In this document: positions 54,601-63,052 of the stretch, piece after piece
How positions within the stretch are numbered: the stretch's first letter is position 1
Layout: the number at the start of each line of letters is the position of its first letter
Assembly (NCBI GenBank): GCA_947497145.1
Contig: CANMFQ010000009.1
Coordinates: 153,596-217,595, forward strand
Direction: 5' to 3'
DNA: 64,000 bases
From: an uncultured Flavobacteriaceae bacterium
Lineage (GTDB): Bacteria > Bacteroidota > Bacteroidia > Flavobacteriales > Flavobacteriaceae
Notes under the pieces: model-generated
What the model saw: the letters and a program-made list of their open reading frames with translations, nothing else
Told to the model about the DNA's origin: nothing
The model's database searches: none
Position numbers and translations under genes: made by a program

Positions 54601-56891
54601 CCAGCCGTGGGAGAAAAACTCAAAGTGAGGGCTACACGTGTTGATTCACTTACACAGTCGTTAGCTTCATCCCAATATACAGCATAGTACTCACCTGATG
54701 CGGTTGCATTATTTGACACAAAATCAGCACCATTAACATTAGGGTTTTGTATCGTACTCCATTTCAAGTTAGAGCCCGCTGGCGCACTAGACGCACCACC
54801 AACAATAAAAGTGTCTAAATCAACATTTGGTTCGTCACAATAGGCCGTAGCTGTTGCCGTATTCAATTCAGGTGTTACATTACGTACAACACAAAGGTCA
54901 CAATTAGATACCGTGACAGTAACAGCAGCTTCATCATTTTCACAAGGTGCAATAGCATTGGTTGTTGTATACTTATAACTATAGCTTCCTGCAGTTTTAT
55001 TACTAAAATTCACTTTATTATCACCATCGGGATTTAAAATTTCTGGGCCAGCTTCATAAGTCCAATCTCCTGGACTTACTCCTGAAGTCAAAAAATCGTC
55101 TAAATCTATTTCTGTTTGACCAAATTCGTTAGTTGGATTATTACAAGCACTCGTCGTGTTATCATTACCAGCAGTGGGCGAAGAACTAAAAGTAAGGTTT
55201 ACAGCTGTTGATTCACTTACACAATTATTCGCTTGATCCCAATATACAGCATAGTACACACCTGTTGTTGTTGCTGTATTTGAGACAAAGTCAGTACCAT
55301 TAGCATTTGGAGTTTGTACCGTGCTCCATCTTAAACTTGAACCTGTTGGTGCGCTAGCTGTACCACCAACAATAAAAGTGTCTAAATCAACACTTGGTTC
55401 GTCACAATAAGCTGTAGCTATATTTTCATCAAGGTCAGGCACTTCATCGCGAACGACACAAAGATCACAATTAGAAATCACAACGGTAAAACTTGCCGTA
55501 TCCTCTACGCAAGGAGCGTTGGCATTGTTTGTAGTGTACGTGTAATTATAAGTACCTGCGGCTTTATTACTAAAATCTACCTTATTATCGGCGTCAGGAG
55601 CTACTGTATCAGGCCCATTATTAAAAGTCCAATCACCTGGGCTTACGCCAGCAGACAACATATCATCTAAATCTATTTCTGTATCCCCAAAATCATCATT
55701 GGGATTATTACATGCTGTGGTATTATTATCCTCTCCTGCCTCAGGAGCGTCATACAAATTAAGAACAACCGCTGTGGCAGGGCTTACACAATTATTTTCA
55801 GTAGCGGAATTATACCAGTATACAGCATAATACGTACCTGAAGTAGTAACAGTACTTGAACTAAGAAAATCAGACCCATCAACGTTCGGATTCTGCTCTG
55901 TACTCCACTCCAAACTGGTATCACTAGGCGCACTTCCTGCGCCACCCTGTATAAGTGTATTTAAATTAGCATTCTCTTCATTACAAAAATCGCTAGTAGC
56001 ACTATTTCGAACTGGTGCTGTTGGAGCTGCTGCGCAATAACCATCATTAGCCAAAATGGTAACGGTTGCTGTACTTGGCGTTCCAATAGTAAAATTATCA
56101 CTATCACTTAAGCTTGTAAGGGTTATAATAACAGTCTTATCAGGCTCTGGTGTATTATCATCAAAAGGTACTACAGATATATTTCGTGTGGTGCTTCCGT
56201 TTGGAAATAACGCTCCATTTTTTGCTACATTTACAGTCCCTGCACCGGTTAAATCATGATCAAAACTAGCGCCAGTACCAGAGCTTCCTGACGTACCTGT
56301 AATACTAAAAAACACAGTAAGTTGTTCGCCTGTATTATTTGCCTTATCACTTTGAATACTAAATTGACCGTTTTGCCCCCCCTCAATAGCAGTGGGTTTA
56401 AAACCATTCGCTGCTAAAGTATCCGTATTTAAGGTAATTATACCTTTATCATTATCAGCAATAGTAATCGTTACTTCTTTGTTGTCATTATCAATCATTC
56501 CATTAGAAGAAGAAACAAGCGTTACCACAATAGTTTCTTCTCCTTCAACAAACATATCATCTTCTATGGTAACCGTAATCACCTTCTCGGTCTCCATACT
56601 CTGAATTTGTACTGTATTTGTTATCGTACCATCATGCTGATAGTCATCATTATGAGTAGCCGTACCAGAAAGAGTATAGATAACTGTTGTACCAGATGGT
56701 GACGTAAAATCACGCTCAATTGTAAAAGTAGCTGTATTTGGTGCCCCAGTACTGACCTCTCCTGACGCAGGGTCATTAGACTTGATAGATACTTTTTGAG
56801 CGGAAACAGCACTAACTAGCAGCAAAAACACGCCAACTAGCATTCTTTTAATAAACTTATCGATGGGTATAATAGTTTTTTTTGGTTTCAT
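51684..56891 (-). CDS. Giant cell-surface protein with CHU_C (type B) sorting domain
   Basis: About 1735 residues from the ATG at 56891. The ORF opens 13 codons earlier, but the ATG gives a proper signal peptide (ends near SAVSAQ). Domains in order: Calx-beta-like repeats (about 30-280), three related modules of roughly 190 residues (to about 860), Ig/PKD-like segment, thrombospondin type-3 DxDxDG calcium repeats (about 1145-1270), three DUF11 repeats (about 1275-1640), and the gliding-associated C-terminal domain (from about 1650) with FSPNGDGANDVL. It is a likely T9SS cargo and adhesin. A candidate -7 element lies near 57036. Confidence 0.9.
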   Translation of the reverse strand: MKPKKTIIPIDKFIKRMLVGVFLLLVSAVSAQKVSIKSNDPASGEVSTGAPNTATFTIERDFTSPSGTTVIYTLSGTATHNDDYQHDGTITNTVQIQSMETEKVITVTIEDDMFVEGEETIVVTLVSSSNGMIDNDNKEVTITIADNDKGIITLNTDTLAANGFKPTAIEGGQNGQFSIQSDKANNTGEQLTVFFSITGTSGSSGTGASFDHDLTGAGTVNVAKNGALFPNGSTTRNISVVPFDDNTPEPDKTVIITLTSLSDSDNFTIGTPSTATVTILANDGYCAAAPTAPVRNSATSDFCNEENANLNTLIQGGAGSAPSDTSLEWSTEQNPNVDGSDFLSSSTVTTSGTYYAVYWYNSATENNCVSPATAVVLNLYDAPEAGEDNNTTACNNPNDDFGDTEIDLDDMLSAGVSPGDWTFNNGPDTVAPDADNKVDFSNKAAGTYNYTYTTNNANAPCVEDTASFTVVISNCDLCVVRDEVPDLDENIATAYCDEPSVDLDTFIVGGTASAPTGSSLRWSTVQTPNANGTDFVSNTATTTGVYYAVYWDQANNCVSESTAVNLTFSSSPTAGNDNTTSACNNPTNEFGQTEIDLDDFLTSGVSPGDWTYEAGPEILNPDGDNKVNFSNKTAGSYSYKYTTTNAIAPCENDEAAVTVTVSNCDLCVVRNVTPELNTATATAYCDEPNVDLDTFIVGGASSAPAGSNLKWSTIQNPNVNGADFVSNNATASGEYYAVYWDEANDCVSESTRVALTLSFSPTAGNDNSANACNNATDEFGTTEIDLDNLLSPSVSAGVWTFVSGSSTVNPGGGNKVDFSNKTAGTYLYKYTTTGATPPCQDDSATFTITVADCDPCQAGKVAPALNGGIPLVFCGPITTKLDDYAPNDGPGGTVLRWSVNQVTRPVESDDFLTDGGSIENNPMSGTYFGYYYDAVNKCVSPALEITLLSKSIPTIESVTGDTRCGAGEVTLLATASDDATINWYDSPTGGSIIFSGSSYTPNPELSESKTYYVEATLNGCESTLTQPRQEVVATIVPQPSAGMPINDDGKASACNVARDFGVTQLDLDELITDEDEGVWMYTSGPDNTLTIPAGNLIDFEDRPDGDYVFTFTTTGAQAPCENESSQITISVNDCDRDTDLDGLFDGPESVLGTNPNNPDTDGDGVNDGDEVGADLTNPLDEDQDDIIDALESNTADVDNDGVVDQKDNANENPCIPSTLNGVCDSDDDGLPDSVEDTNANGMVDEGESDPFDPCDPNINNSNCNPDPIDLEVLKTVDNSNALIGETIVFTVTVNNLSNAVAKNVVIGDLLENGFEYQSHTAENASYDPETGMWTIPIIPANGSASLDVTAIIGEGGTYFNTAELLDSFPDDNNEANNAATVTLPIFVDLEVLKTVDNISGLVGETIMFTLTVNNLSNREAKNVIVRDLLADGFEYQSHAPEMAIYNPETGDWTIASIAANESATLNITVEIIAGTNHSNTAELISSFPVDNNEANDTSATITLPLELPEGIDLIIEKTASSENPLVNDEIVFTIKVMNASIDEPPVTNIEVSDVLDEEAFEYIDHETAVGTYDNDTGIWSIPSINRNDEVELTITVKLPHEGTFTNTATIVRSLPADGNPDNNESSVRIRVSLPTPADVGFLYNQFSPNGDGANDVLKINRINEETLQAVSIAYNIQIFNRYGNLVFEANNKSDSEVWDGTWKGKEAPSGTYFYTMNIDIGEGPELKKGWIQLIR
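54340..56030 (-). repeat. Three tandem ~570-bp coding modules in the giant surface gene
   Basis: The segments around 54795 and 55365 repeat with a period near 570 bp and stay almost identical over the AATAAAAGTGTCTAAATC stretch, pointing to recent duplication or gene conversion. A third, more diverged copy precedes them in translation order. Confidence 0.6.
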
Positions 56892-57032
56892 ATCTGTTCC
56901 TTGAATCACCACTAATTCAATGTACATCATATAGGGACATTTGAAATAGGTAAAATAGGGACGCCAATATTACTAAAAAAAACAGCTATAATTTTAAATA
57001 ACTTCTTAAGTACAGAATTTTAAGACGAAATA

Positions 57033-57040
57033 CAAAAATA
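57033..57040 (-). promoter_or_regulatory. Candidate -7 element of the first secretion module
   Basis: On the minus strand TATTTTTG matches TAnnTTTG, about 140 bp before the giant gene start. No clear -33 is present. Confidence 0.3.
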
Positions 57041-57061
57041 TCTTACTATTTTGTATCTTAT

Positions 57062-57946
57062 CTACGTAAGAATTACCGATGTGGTTTCTGCAGATGGATT
57101 TATTTTTCGTACCAAACCTTGCAAAACCTTCCCAGGGCCTACCTCTATAAACAACTCAGCACCATCATTAATCATATTTTGCACACTTTGTGTCCATTTT
57201 ACGGGGGCTGTCAGTTGCGAAATGAGGTTGTTTTTTATTGCATTGGCATCAACAACGGCAGTAGTAGGTACATTCTGATAAATTGGACATGTTGCCTTTT
57301 GAAAAGTGGTATTTGCTATAGCAGAAGCCAATTCTTCTTGAGCCGGAAGCATTAAAGGAGAATGAAAAGCCCCACCAACAGGCAGCACCAAAGCTCTTCT
57401 TGCTCCTGCTTCTTTCATTTTTTCACATGCAGTATTGATTGCTTCAACTTCTCCTGAAATAACCAATTGACCTGGACAATTGTAATTAGCAGCAACTACA
57501 ACACCATCTATTTCTTCACATATACGCTCAACAGTATCATCGGGTAAGTTTAAAACTGCCGCCATAGTACTTGGTTGCAATTCACACGCTTTTTGCATTG
57601 CTAATGCCCTTTGAGAAACCAGTTTCAAACCGTCTTCAAAATTCAACACACCGTTTGCTACCAAAGCTGAAAACTCACCTAGTGAATGACCTGCAACCAT
57701 ATCTGGCTTAAAAGCCTCACCCATCACTTTGCTCAAAATTACCGAATGAAGAAAAATTGCAGGTTGGGTAACTTTTGTCTGCTTTAAATCGTCAGGCGTA
57801 CCCTCAAACATAGTGTCTGTAATTCGAAATCCAAGGATATCATTAGCTGTCTCAAACAACTCTTGTGCTATAGGGTATTTTTCATACAAGTCAAGTCCCA
57901 TACCAACAAATTGAGCTCCTTGACCGGGAAATATATATGCGTTCAT
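57062..57946 (-). CDS. fabD: Malonyl-CoA:ACP transacylase FabD
   Basis: Transfers malonyl from CoA to acyl carrier protein for fatty acid synthesis. The start motif FPGQGAQFVGMG is at residues 6-17 and the nucleophile Ser88 is in GHSLGE. A second conserved motif, VGGAFHSPLM near residue 194, carries the catalytic His. Length is 294 residues. The gene stands between the giant surface gene and a gamma-carbonic-anhydrase-like gene, all on the minus strand. Confidence 0.96.
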   Translation of the reverse strand: MNAYIFPGQGAQFVGMGLDLYEKYPIAQELFETANDILGFRITDTMFEGTPDDLKQTKVTQPAIFLHSVILSKVMGEAFKPDMVAGHSLGEFSALVANGVLNFEDGLKLVSQRALAMQKACELQPSTMAAVLNLPDDTVERICEEIDGVVVAANYNCPGQLVISGEVEAINTACEKMKEAGARRALVLPVGGAFHSPLMLPAQEELASAIANTTFQKATCPIYQNVPTTAVVDANAIKNNLISQLTAPVKWTQSVQNMINDGAELFIEVGPGKVLQGLVRKINPSAETTSVILT

Positions 57947-58047
57947 TTTATTTTTATTTGAAGTAACAAAAATAAGGATATAAAATTCATAGACAATGAT
58001 AAAACATGAGATCTCCTAAAAATACAAACCTACAACACTCTAATCCT

Positions 58048-58566
58048 TTAGTTTTCATCTTTAAACCAACTAGAATACTTCACATAATTATGTGCTATTC
58101 TATCTATTTCACCTGTTTGTAACTCAGGACTTATATCTTTTATCTTCTTTGCTGGCATTCCTGCAAATATTGTACCTGATGACACATGTGTTCCTTTCGT
58201 TAACACAGCTCCAGCAGCTATAATACTATTACTTTCAACCACACAATCATCCATTATAATACTACCCATACCTACTAAAACATTGTCGTGAATTGTACAC
58301 CCATGTACAATAGCATTATGCCCTATAGATACATTATTCCCAATTATTGTAGGCGATTTTTTATAGGTGCAATGCACTACGGCACCATCTTGAATATTTA
58401 CCCTATCTCCTATTTTGATGTAATGAACATCCCCTCTTAGCACAGCATTGAACCAAATACTACATTGCTTACCCAGCGTTACCTCACCAACAATTGTAGC
58501 GTTCTCAGCGATATAACAATCGTCTCCTATACGGGGTGTGTTTCCATTAATAGTTTTTAGTATCAT
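58048..58566 (-). CDS. Gamma-carbonic-anhydrase-like hexapeptide protein
   Basis: I chose the ATG at 58566 (172 residues), matching the family start ILKTINGNTPRIGDDCYIAENATIVGEV; the ORF runs open to 58647 with a non-family N terminus. The left-handed beta-helix is made of repeated hexapeptides, including QCSIWFNAVLRGDVHYIKIG near 48. The three His expected to bind zinc are present in VVHCTY and IGHNAIVHGC. It may hydrate CO2 or be an acyl/phenylacetate-type homologue (PaaY); the substrate is not decided. Confidence 0.85.
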   Translation of the reverse strand: MILKTINGNTPRIGDDCYIAENATIVGEVTLGKQCSIWFNAVLRGDVHYIKIGDRVNIQDGAVVHCTYKKSPTIIGNNVSIGHNAIVHGCTIHDNVLVGMGSIIMDDCVVESNSIIAAGAVLTKGTHVSSGTIFAGMPAKKIKDISPELQTGEIDRIAHNYVKYSSWFKDEN

Positions 58567-58732
58567 GCATTCTCTAATTTTAATATCTGTCTCAAAGCGA
58601 TATTCATAACACCTCCATATCACTACTAATACATCTTTTAAACACACCTTCTGTAATCAAACTCGATACTAATTCGTTAAAGTATTTTTTTTTACAGACA
58701 AGTTTTATACTCTTTAGTGATTTATCTTGTTT

Positions 58733-59143
58733 TTATTCTCCCGAATAAGTCACAAAATTACGAGGAGTTTCATACAAGGTAATTTCTAATTTCTTTTCAT
58801 CATCAATATGCGGACGAAGTTTATTCCAAATAACGACCGCTATGTTTTCAGCAGTAGGATTCAAATTCTTAAAGGCTGCTACCTCTACATTAAGATTTTT
58901 GTGATCAAAAGCACTTTCTATTTCTACAGCAATCAAATCTTTAAGAACCTTCATATCAATAACAAAACCCGTTTCTTGGTCAATTTCGCCATAAACACTT
59001 ACAATAAGCTCATAATTATGCCCATGAAAATTAGGGTTGTTGCATTTACCAAAAACCTGATCATTTTTTTCAAAACTCCAGTCAGATCTATATAGTCGAT
59101 GCGCTGCATTAAAATGCGCTTTTCTACTTACTTTCACCTTCAT
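58733..59143 (-). CDS. 6-pyruvoyl-tetrahydropterin synthase family protein (QueD-like)
   Basis: A 136-residue T-fold enzyme. It carries the zinc His residues in FNAAHRL (near 12) and in FHGHNYELIV (near 39), and an adjacent Cys in the KCNNPNFHGH stretch. This group either makes 6-carboxytetrahydropterin for queuosine (QueD) or acts in pterin synthesis. The presence of queA elsewhere in the window fits a queuosine role. The gene overlaps idi by 20 bp on its upstream side. Assignment within the family is not certain. Confidence 0.85.
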   Translation of the reverse strand: MKVKVSRKAHFNAAHRLYRSDWSFEKNDQVFGKCNNPNFHGHNYELIVSVYGEIDQETGFVIDMKVLKDLIAVEIESAFDHKNLNVEVAAFKNLNPTAENIAVVIWNKLRPHIDDEKKLEITLYETPRNFVTYSGE

Positions 59144-59672
59144 CTCTACTAATGTTTTGTGTCAAATGTTCATAAAATTTTTCAAATATAATCTTAAACC
59201 ATGCTGTGTAAAGATGAGGATTTATATCAATATCACTTTTAACATCCTCAGGTTTCATCCATTTCCAATCAGCAACCTCATCAGTATTAATGGTAGGTGC
59301 ATCATTATAGGTACCCAACATCACATGGTCTAGTTCATGTTCTGTAAGACCATTATCAAAAGGTGCTTTATAAATGAAAGAACATAATTCAGTAAGATTG
59401 GTTACAAAACCCATCTCTTCTTGTAGTCTTCTTTTTCCCGCTGCTATGTTCGACTCTCCTACTCGTTGATGACTACAACAGGTATTTGTCCATAATAATG
59501 GCGAATGATATTTATGAGCTGCTCGCTGTTGAAGCATCGTTTCTCCTTTGTCATTCATCACAAAAACAGAAAACGCCCTATGCAATACTGCCTTTTCATG
59601 AGCTTCCATTTTGGGCATTACCCCAATTTGTTGGTCATTCTCGTTTACTAAAATCACGTTTTCTTCTTTCAA
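59124..59672 (-). CDS. idi: Isopentenyl-diphosphate delta-isomerase (type I)
   Basis: Interconverts isopentenyl and dimethylallyl diphosphate. The Nudix-type core carries the catalytic Cys in TNTCCSHQ (near residue 67) and the Glu in GLTEHELDHV. I chose the TTG at 59672 (182 residues), as homologues begin KEENVILVNENDQQIG. The ORF remains open to a TTG/GTG at 59702. A -7 element at 59719-59726 is 47 bp upstream of that start. The isomerase supplies the DMAPP for the prenyl synthase at 31361. Confidence 0.9.
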   Translation of the reverse strand: MKEENVILVNENDQQIGVMPKMEAHEKAVLHRAFSVFVMNDKGETMLQQRAAHKYHSPLLWTNTCCSHQRVGESNIAAGKRRLQEEMGFVTNLTELCSFIYKAPFDNGLTEHELDHVMLGTYNDAPTINTDEVADWKWMKPEDVKSDIDINPHLYTAWFKIIFEKFYEHLTQNISRDEGESK

Positions 59673-59702
59673 GGCTTTCTTTTTTAAGCTATTAAACACC
59701 AA

Positions 59703-60064
59703 CCCTTATGGGTTTGCACAAAAATAACACCTTTACTTATTTAAACCCGCTTTATGTATTTAAAATTATATTACAGCTTGAAATCCTACATTCCGAGTAC
59801 ATAGACACAGAATAAAACTAAATATGCACAAGATGATCGGATTAAGAGCTAATAAAAAAACTAACCGCGCATGACTGCTTAAATCAGTAATCGCTTCTTT
59901 TAGCAGCAAATTATGTATTTTCAGGACCTAATTTCATCATTTTTGAGTTCCGTAGCGATGCAAAAAAAATGACTTCATTACGACACAAAAGCCATAATTA
60001 TCGGTTCCAAAAAAAAAGGAAACTTCCTTAAATTCTCAGGCTTTTAAAAGTACAGGTATATGTA
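59703..60064. other. Intergenic region
   Basis: About 360 bp. It holds the idi promoter candidate at 59719-59726. I see no gene, tRNA or clear terminator in the rest. Confidence 0.4.
59719..59726 (-). promoter_or_regulatory. Candidate -7 element of idi
   Basis: On the minus strand TATTTTTG matches TAnnTTTG, with a TTTA-like -33 some 16-19 bp upstream. The leader to the TTG at 59672 would be about 40 nt. Confidence 0.45.
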
Positions 60065-61021
60065 TTAAAAAAATCGAGGGGATTTTAGTCGTCTTCTGTT
60101 GGGGATAAAATCATAACGCAAAACAATTTCAAAAGACCCGTTGTTAAAAGAAGCACTGCCCAATTCGGTGATCTCTCTATCGTATGCCAAACCAATTAAA
60201 AAATTATTTGAAACATTAAAGCCCGCCATACCACTTAAAGCAGCATCCCATCTGTATGCAGCTCCTAAAATAAATTTTTCATCCAACATAAGATTTGCTG
60301 AAAAATCTAATTGCAATGGCGCTCCTTTAACAGCCTTAGCTAATATTGTTGGTTTAAATTTCAAGTCATCATTTATATCCCAAACATAACCTGTGATAAG
60401 ATAAAAGTTCATCTTTTCTTTTGCGGTTGCCAACGAAGACCTGTCAAAATGCGATGTTTCTAAAAACCGAGGCACGGATAATCCTGCGTAAAACCTATCT
60501 GTATGATAGTATATACCTGCTCCAAAATTTGGAGAGAACTTTTTATCAATATCACTTGCCAATATAGGGTCAGTAGTATACTTATGAAGCTCAGAAAATT
60601 TGACATCTAATAAATTACCTCCTGCTTTCAAACCAAAACTCAATCTCCCATCTCTAGAGGTATCAATAGTATAAGAGAAATCAACGTCAAAATTGGTTTC
60701 TTCAGTTGGTCCTATTTCATCTCGTACAGCTGAAAAACCAAGACCAACTCCCCTGTATCCGACAGGGGCATGTATCCCAATATTTTGAGAAGTAGGAGCT
60801 CCTTCCAAACCAACCCATTGTGATCTATACAAGGCTGTAAGACTCAAATAATCGCGAGAACCAGCATACGCAGGATTAATAACTGTTGTATTATACATAT
60901 ACTGAGTATACTGTGTATCTTGTTGCCCATAAAGTCTTGCACTTAGACTAACTAGTAAAAACAGCAGGCTCGCAATTATTTGCTTCGTAATTACAGGTTT
61001 ATTTATCATGTATAATTTCAT
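60065..61021 (-). CDS. PorP/SprF family type IX secretion protein
   Basis: A 318-residue outer-membrane beta-barrel protein. The signal peptide is long (through about residue 33), followed by the motif DTQYTQYMYNTTVINPAYAGSR. The C terminus ends RRLKSPRFF, like the other copy at 50681 (IDTPRFF). Its cognate partner is probably the CHU_C protein that ends 8 bp upstream. It acts in T9SS export or surface anchoring of that partner. Confidence 0.92.
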   Translation of the reverse strand: MKLYMINKPVITKQIIASLLFLLVSLSARLYGQQDTQYTQYMYNTTVINPAYAGSRDYLSLTALYRSQWVGLEGAPTSQNIGIHAPVGYRGVGLGFSAVRDEIGPTEETNFDVDFSYTIDTSRDGRLSFGLKAGGNLLDVKFSELHKYTTDPILASDIDKKFSPNFGAGIYYHTDRFYAGLSVPRFLETSHFDRSSLATAKEKMNFYLITGYVWDINDDLKFKPTILAKAVKGAPLQLDFSANLMLDEKFILGAAYRWDAALSGMAGFNVSNNFLIGLAYDREITELGSASFNNGSFEIVLRYDFIPNRRRLKSPRFF

Positions 61022-61028
61022 ACAGTAT

Positions 61029-63029
61029 CTATCTATTTATATATAGGTAACCTGATAATGTTTTGATATTTCCTGTTTGATCTTTATAATCAAAAATATA
61101 GAAATAGGTTCCTACTGGTAATTTACTTTCACTCTGTAATGTTGCCCTTCCTTGAGAAGTACCGTCAAAAACATTCCCTTCAGTATCATAAGCATTAGTA
61201 CTATAGACAAGTACACCCCATCTATTGTAAATTCGAATTGAGTTTTCAGGGAAATTCTCCAAACCTTTGATAGTTAAAAAATCATGTGCTCCATCCCCGT
61301 TAGGAGTAACAACATTAAAAATCTCAATCGAATTCTCAACTGCACGTTCTAGGTAATCAGGAATACCATTACCATCTACATCATCATTGGCATAATTTCC
61401 ATCATCATTCTCATCTTCGTTAATAGTTTTCACGCCATCATCATCATCATCGTCATCACGGTAATCTGATTCATCATCTCCATCAGTATTGGGCAAATTT
61501 TTATAAGGTTCATCAATTTCATCATTAACATCTACATCGATTTTATTGACTCCTTCATAACCATCATCTAAACCGTCATTATCTTCATCGACACCTGTGA
61601 GAGAAACATCAGCAATTCCATCTTTATTTAAATCATGTCCTTCAATCATATCAGGAACATTGTCGTTATCACTATCGTAATCTAAATAGTCAGCAATAAA
61701 ATCATTATCAGTATCTACAGGAAATATTCCTAAGTTTCCATTTGATTCATAAGCGTCATCTAAACCATTATCATTTAAATCTATACCACTTGGAGGAATG
61801 TATCCTGATGTTGTTTGGGCTTCTATGTTATCTGGAATACCATCGTTATCACTATCAATATCTAAATAGTCAGGTATTGAATCGTCATCAGAATCTGTTG
61901 GATTTGTTGCAGGATTACCATCGCCATCTTGATTAAGGTCTTCTACACTATCTAAGATTCCATCATTATCAGAATCTAAATCAGGAGCATTAGATACAAC
62001 AACCGTAACAGTAGCGGTACTACAATTACCGAGCGCATCACAAATAGTATATGTAAAGGTATCGACCCCCATAAAACCATCATTTGGGACATAGGTAATT
62101 GTTACATTAGAAGGATTTGCACCATTATTATTAACTACAATCGAACCATTTGCTGGGTTTGTAGTCGTAAAAGTACCTTGAGTAGGCAAATCATTGTCAT
62201 TAGCTAAAACATCTATAATTAACTCATTACCTTCAGTTATTGTAACAGTATCATCTATAGCATCAACAATAGGATTCACACTAACGTTTATAGTCGCTGT
62301 ACTACAATCGCCAAACGTATTACAAACAGTATAATCAAAGCTATCATCACCATTATAATCAGGATTTGGCTCGTAGGTCACCGTATCATCAGTAAGGTCA
62401 TTTGGCGTACCATTGTTGTTTATAGTTACGGTTCCGTTTGCTGGATTTGTAAGCGTCAACGTACCCTCAGTTGGCAAATCAGTATCATTGTCAAACATAT
62501 CAATTACAACCGCCGTATCTTCATCTGTAACAATTGGGTCATCAACCAAAGTTGCCGACTCATCAATACAAACTATGGTAAAACTGGGAAGATTACTATC
62601 ATTACCAGCTTTAGAAATTGTAGCTGTATACACCATTACTGATTGGGTTGCCTCCACCTGCGGTTGTAAGGGATCTCCTGAAACAGATGGATTCCAACTA
62701 ACAGTGGCACCAGACGAAACGTTCGCCGTTATATCCATAACAACTTGATTATAAGGTGAATTACAATTTGTTAGAATAAAATACCCCGTAGCATTTGAGC
62801 CACACAACGTACCGTCATAAGTTGCAAAGTAGACACCTTTCTCAGACACCTCAAGATGAGAATTTGTTCCCAACACCGTAGTTGTATCAGAAGCTTCATA
62901 CCATTTGTAATTACTTTCATCGCCAGTATTAGGTGCTTGCAGTAAAAACTGTGCATTAGACGCCGTAATTCCGAGCAATGTAAAAACAATGCTGAGATAA
63001 ACTATTTTATATGTATTGCTCAATTTCAA
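61029..63029 (-). CDS. Cell-surface protein with TSP3-like repeats and CHU_C domain
   Basis: A 666-residue protein from a TTG at 63029, since no upstream ATG fits; the signal peptide ends near TASNAQ. The N-terminal part is Ig/cadherin-like, with two related modules around 160-260 and 260-350 ([16 protein letters not shown] and related). Residues about 350-560 are Asp/Asn-rich thrombospondin type-3 repeats that bind calcium. The C-terminal 90 residues carry [16 protein letters not shown] and TYFYIFDY, the gliding-associated type B sorting domain. Likely T9SS cargo served by the PorP/SprF gene downstream. Confidence 0.88.
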   Translation of the reverse strand: MKLSNTYKIVYLSIVFTLLGITASNAQFLLQAPNTGDESNYKWYEASDTTTVLGTNSHLEVSEKGVYFATYDGTLCGSNATGYFILTNCNSPYNQVVMDITANVSSGATVSWNPSVSGDPLQPQVEATQSVMVYTATISKAGNDSNLPSFTIVCIDESATLVDDPIVTDEDTAVVIDMFDNDTDLPTEGTLTLTNPANGTVTINNNGTPNDLTDDTVTYEPNPDYNGDDSFDYTVCNTFGDCSTATINVSVNPIVDAIDDTVTITEGNELIIDVLANDNDLPTQGTFTTTNPANGSIVVNNNGANPSNVTITYVPNDGFMGVDTFTYTICDALGNCSTATVTVVVSNAPDLDSDNDGILDSVEDLNQDGDGNPATNPTDSDDDSIPDYLDIDSDNDGIPDNIEAQTTSGYIPPSGIDLNDNGLDDAYESNGNLGIFPVDTDNDFIADYLDYDSDNDNVPDMIEGHDLNKDGIADVSLTGVDEDNDGLDDGYEGVNKIDVDVNDEIDEPYKNLPNTDGDDESDYRDDDDDDDGVKTINEDENDDGNYANDDVDGNGIPDYLERAVENSIEIFNVVTPNGDGAHDFLTIKGLENFPENSIRIYNRWGVLVYSTNAYDTEGNVFDGTSQGRATLQSESKLPVGTYFYIFDYKDQTGNIKTLSGYLYINR

Positions 63030-63052
63030 TTCGATTTGGATCTTTTTATAAA

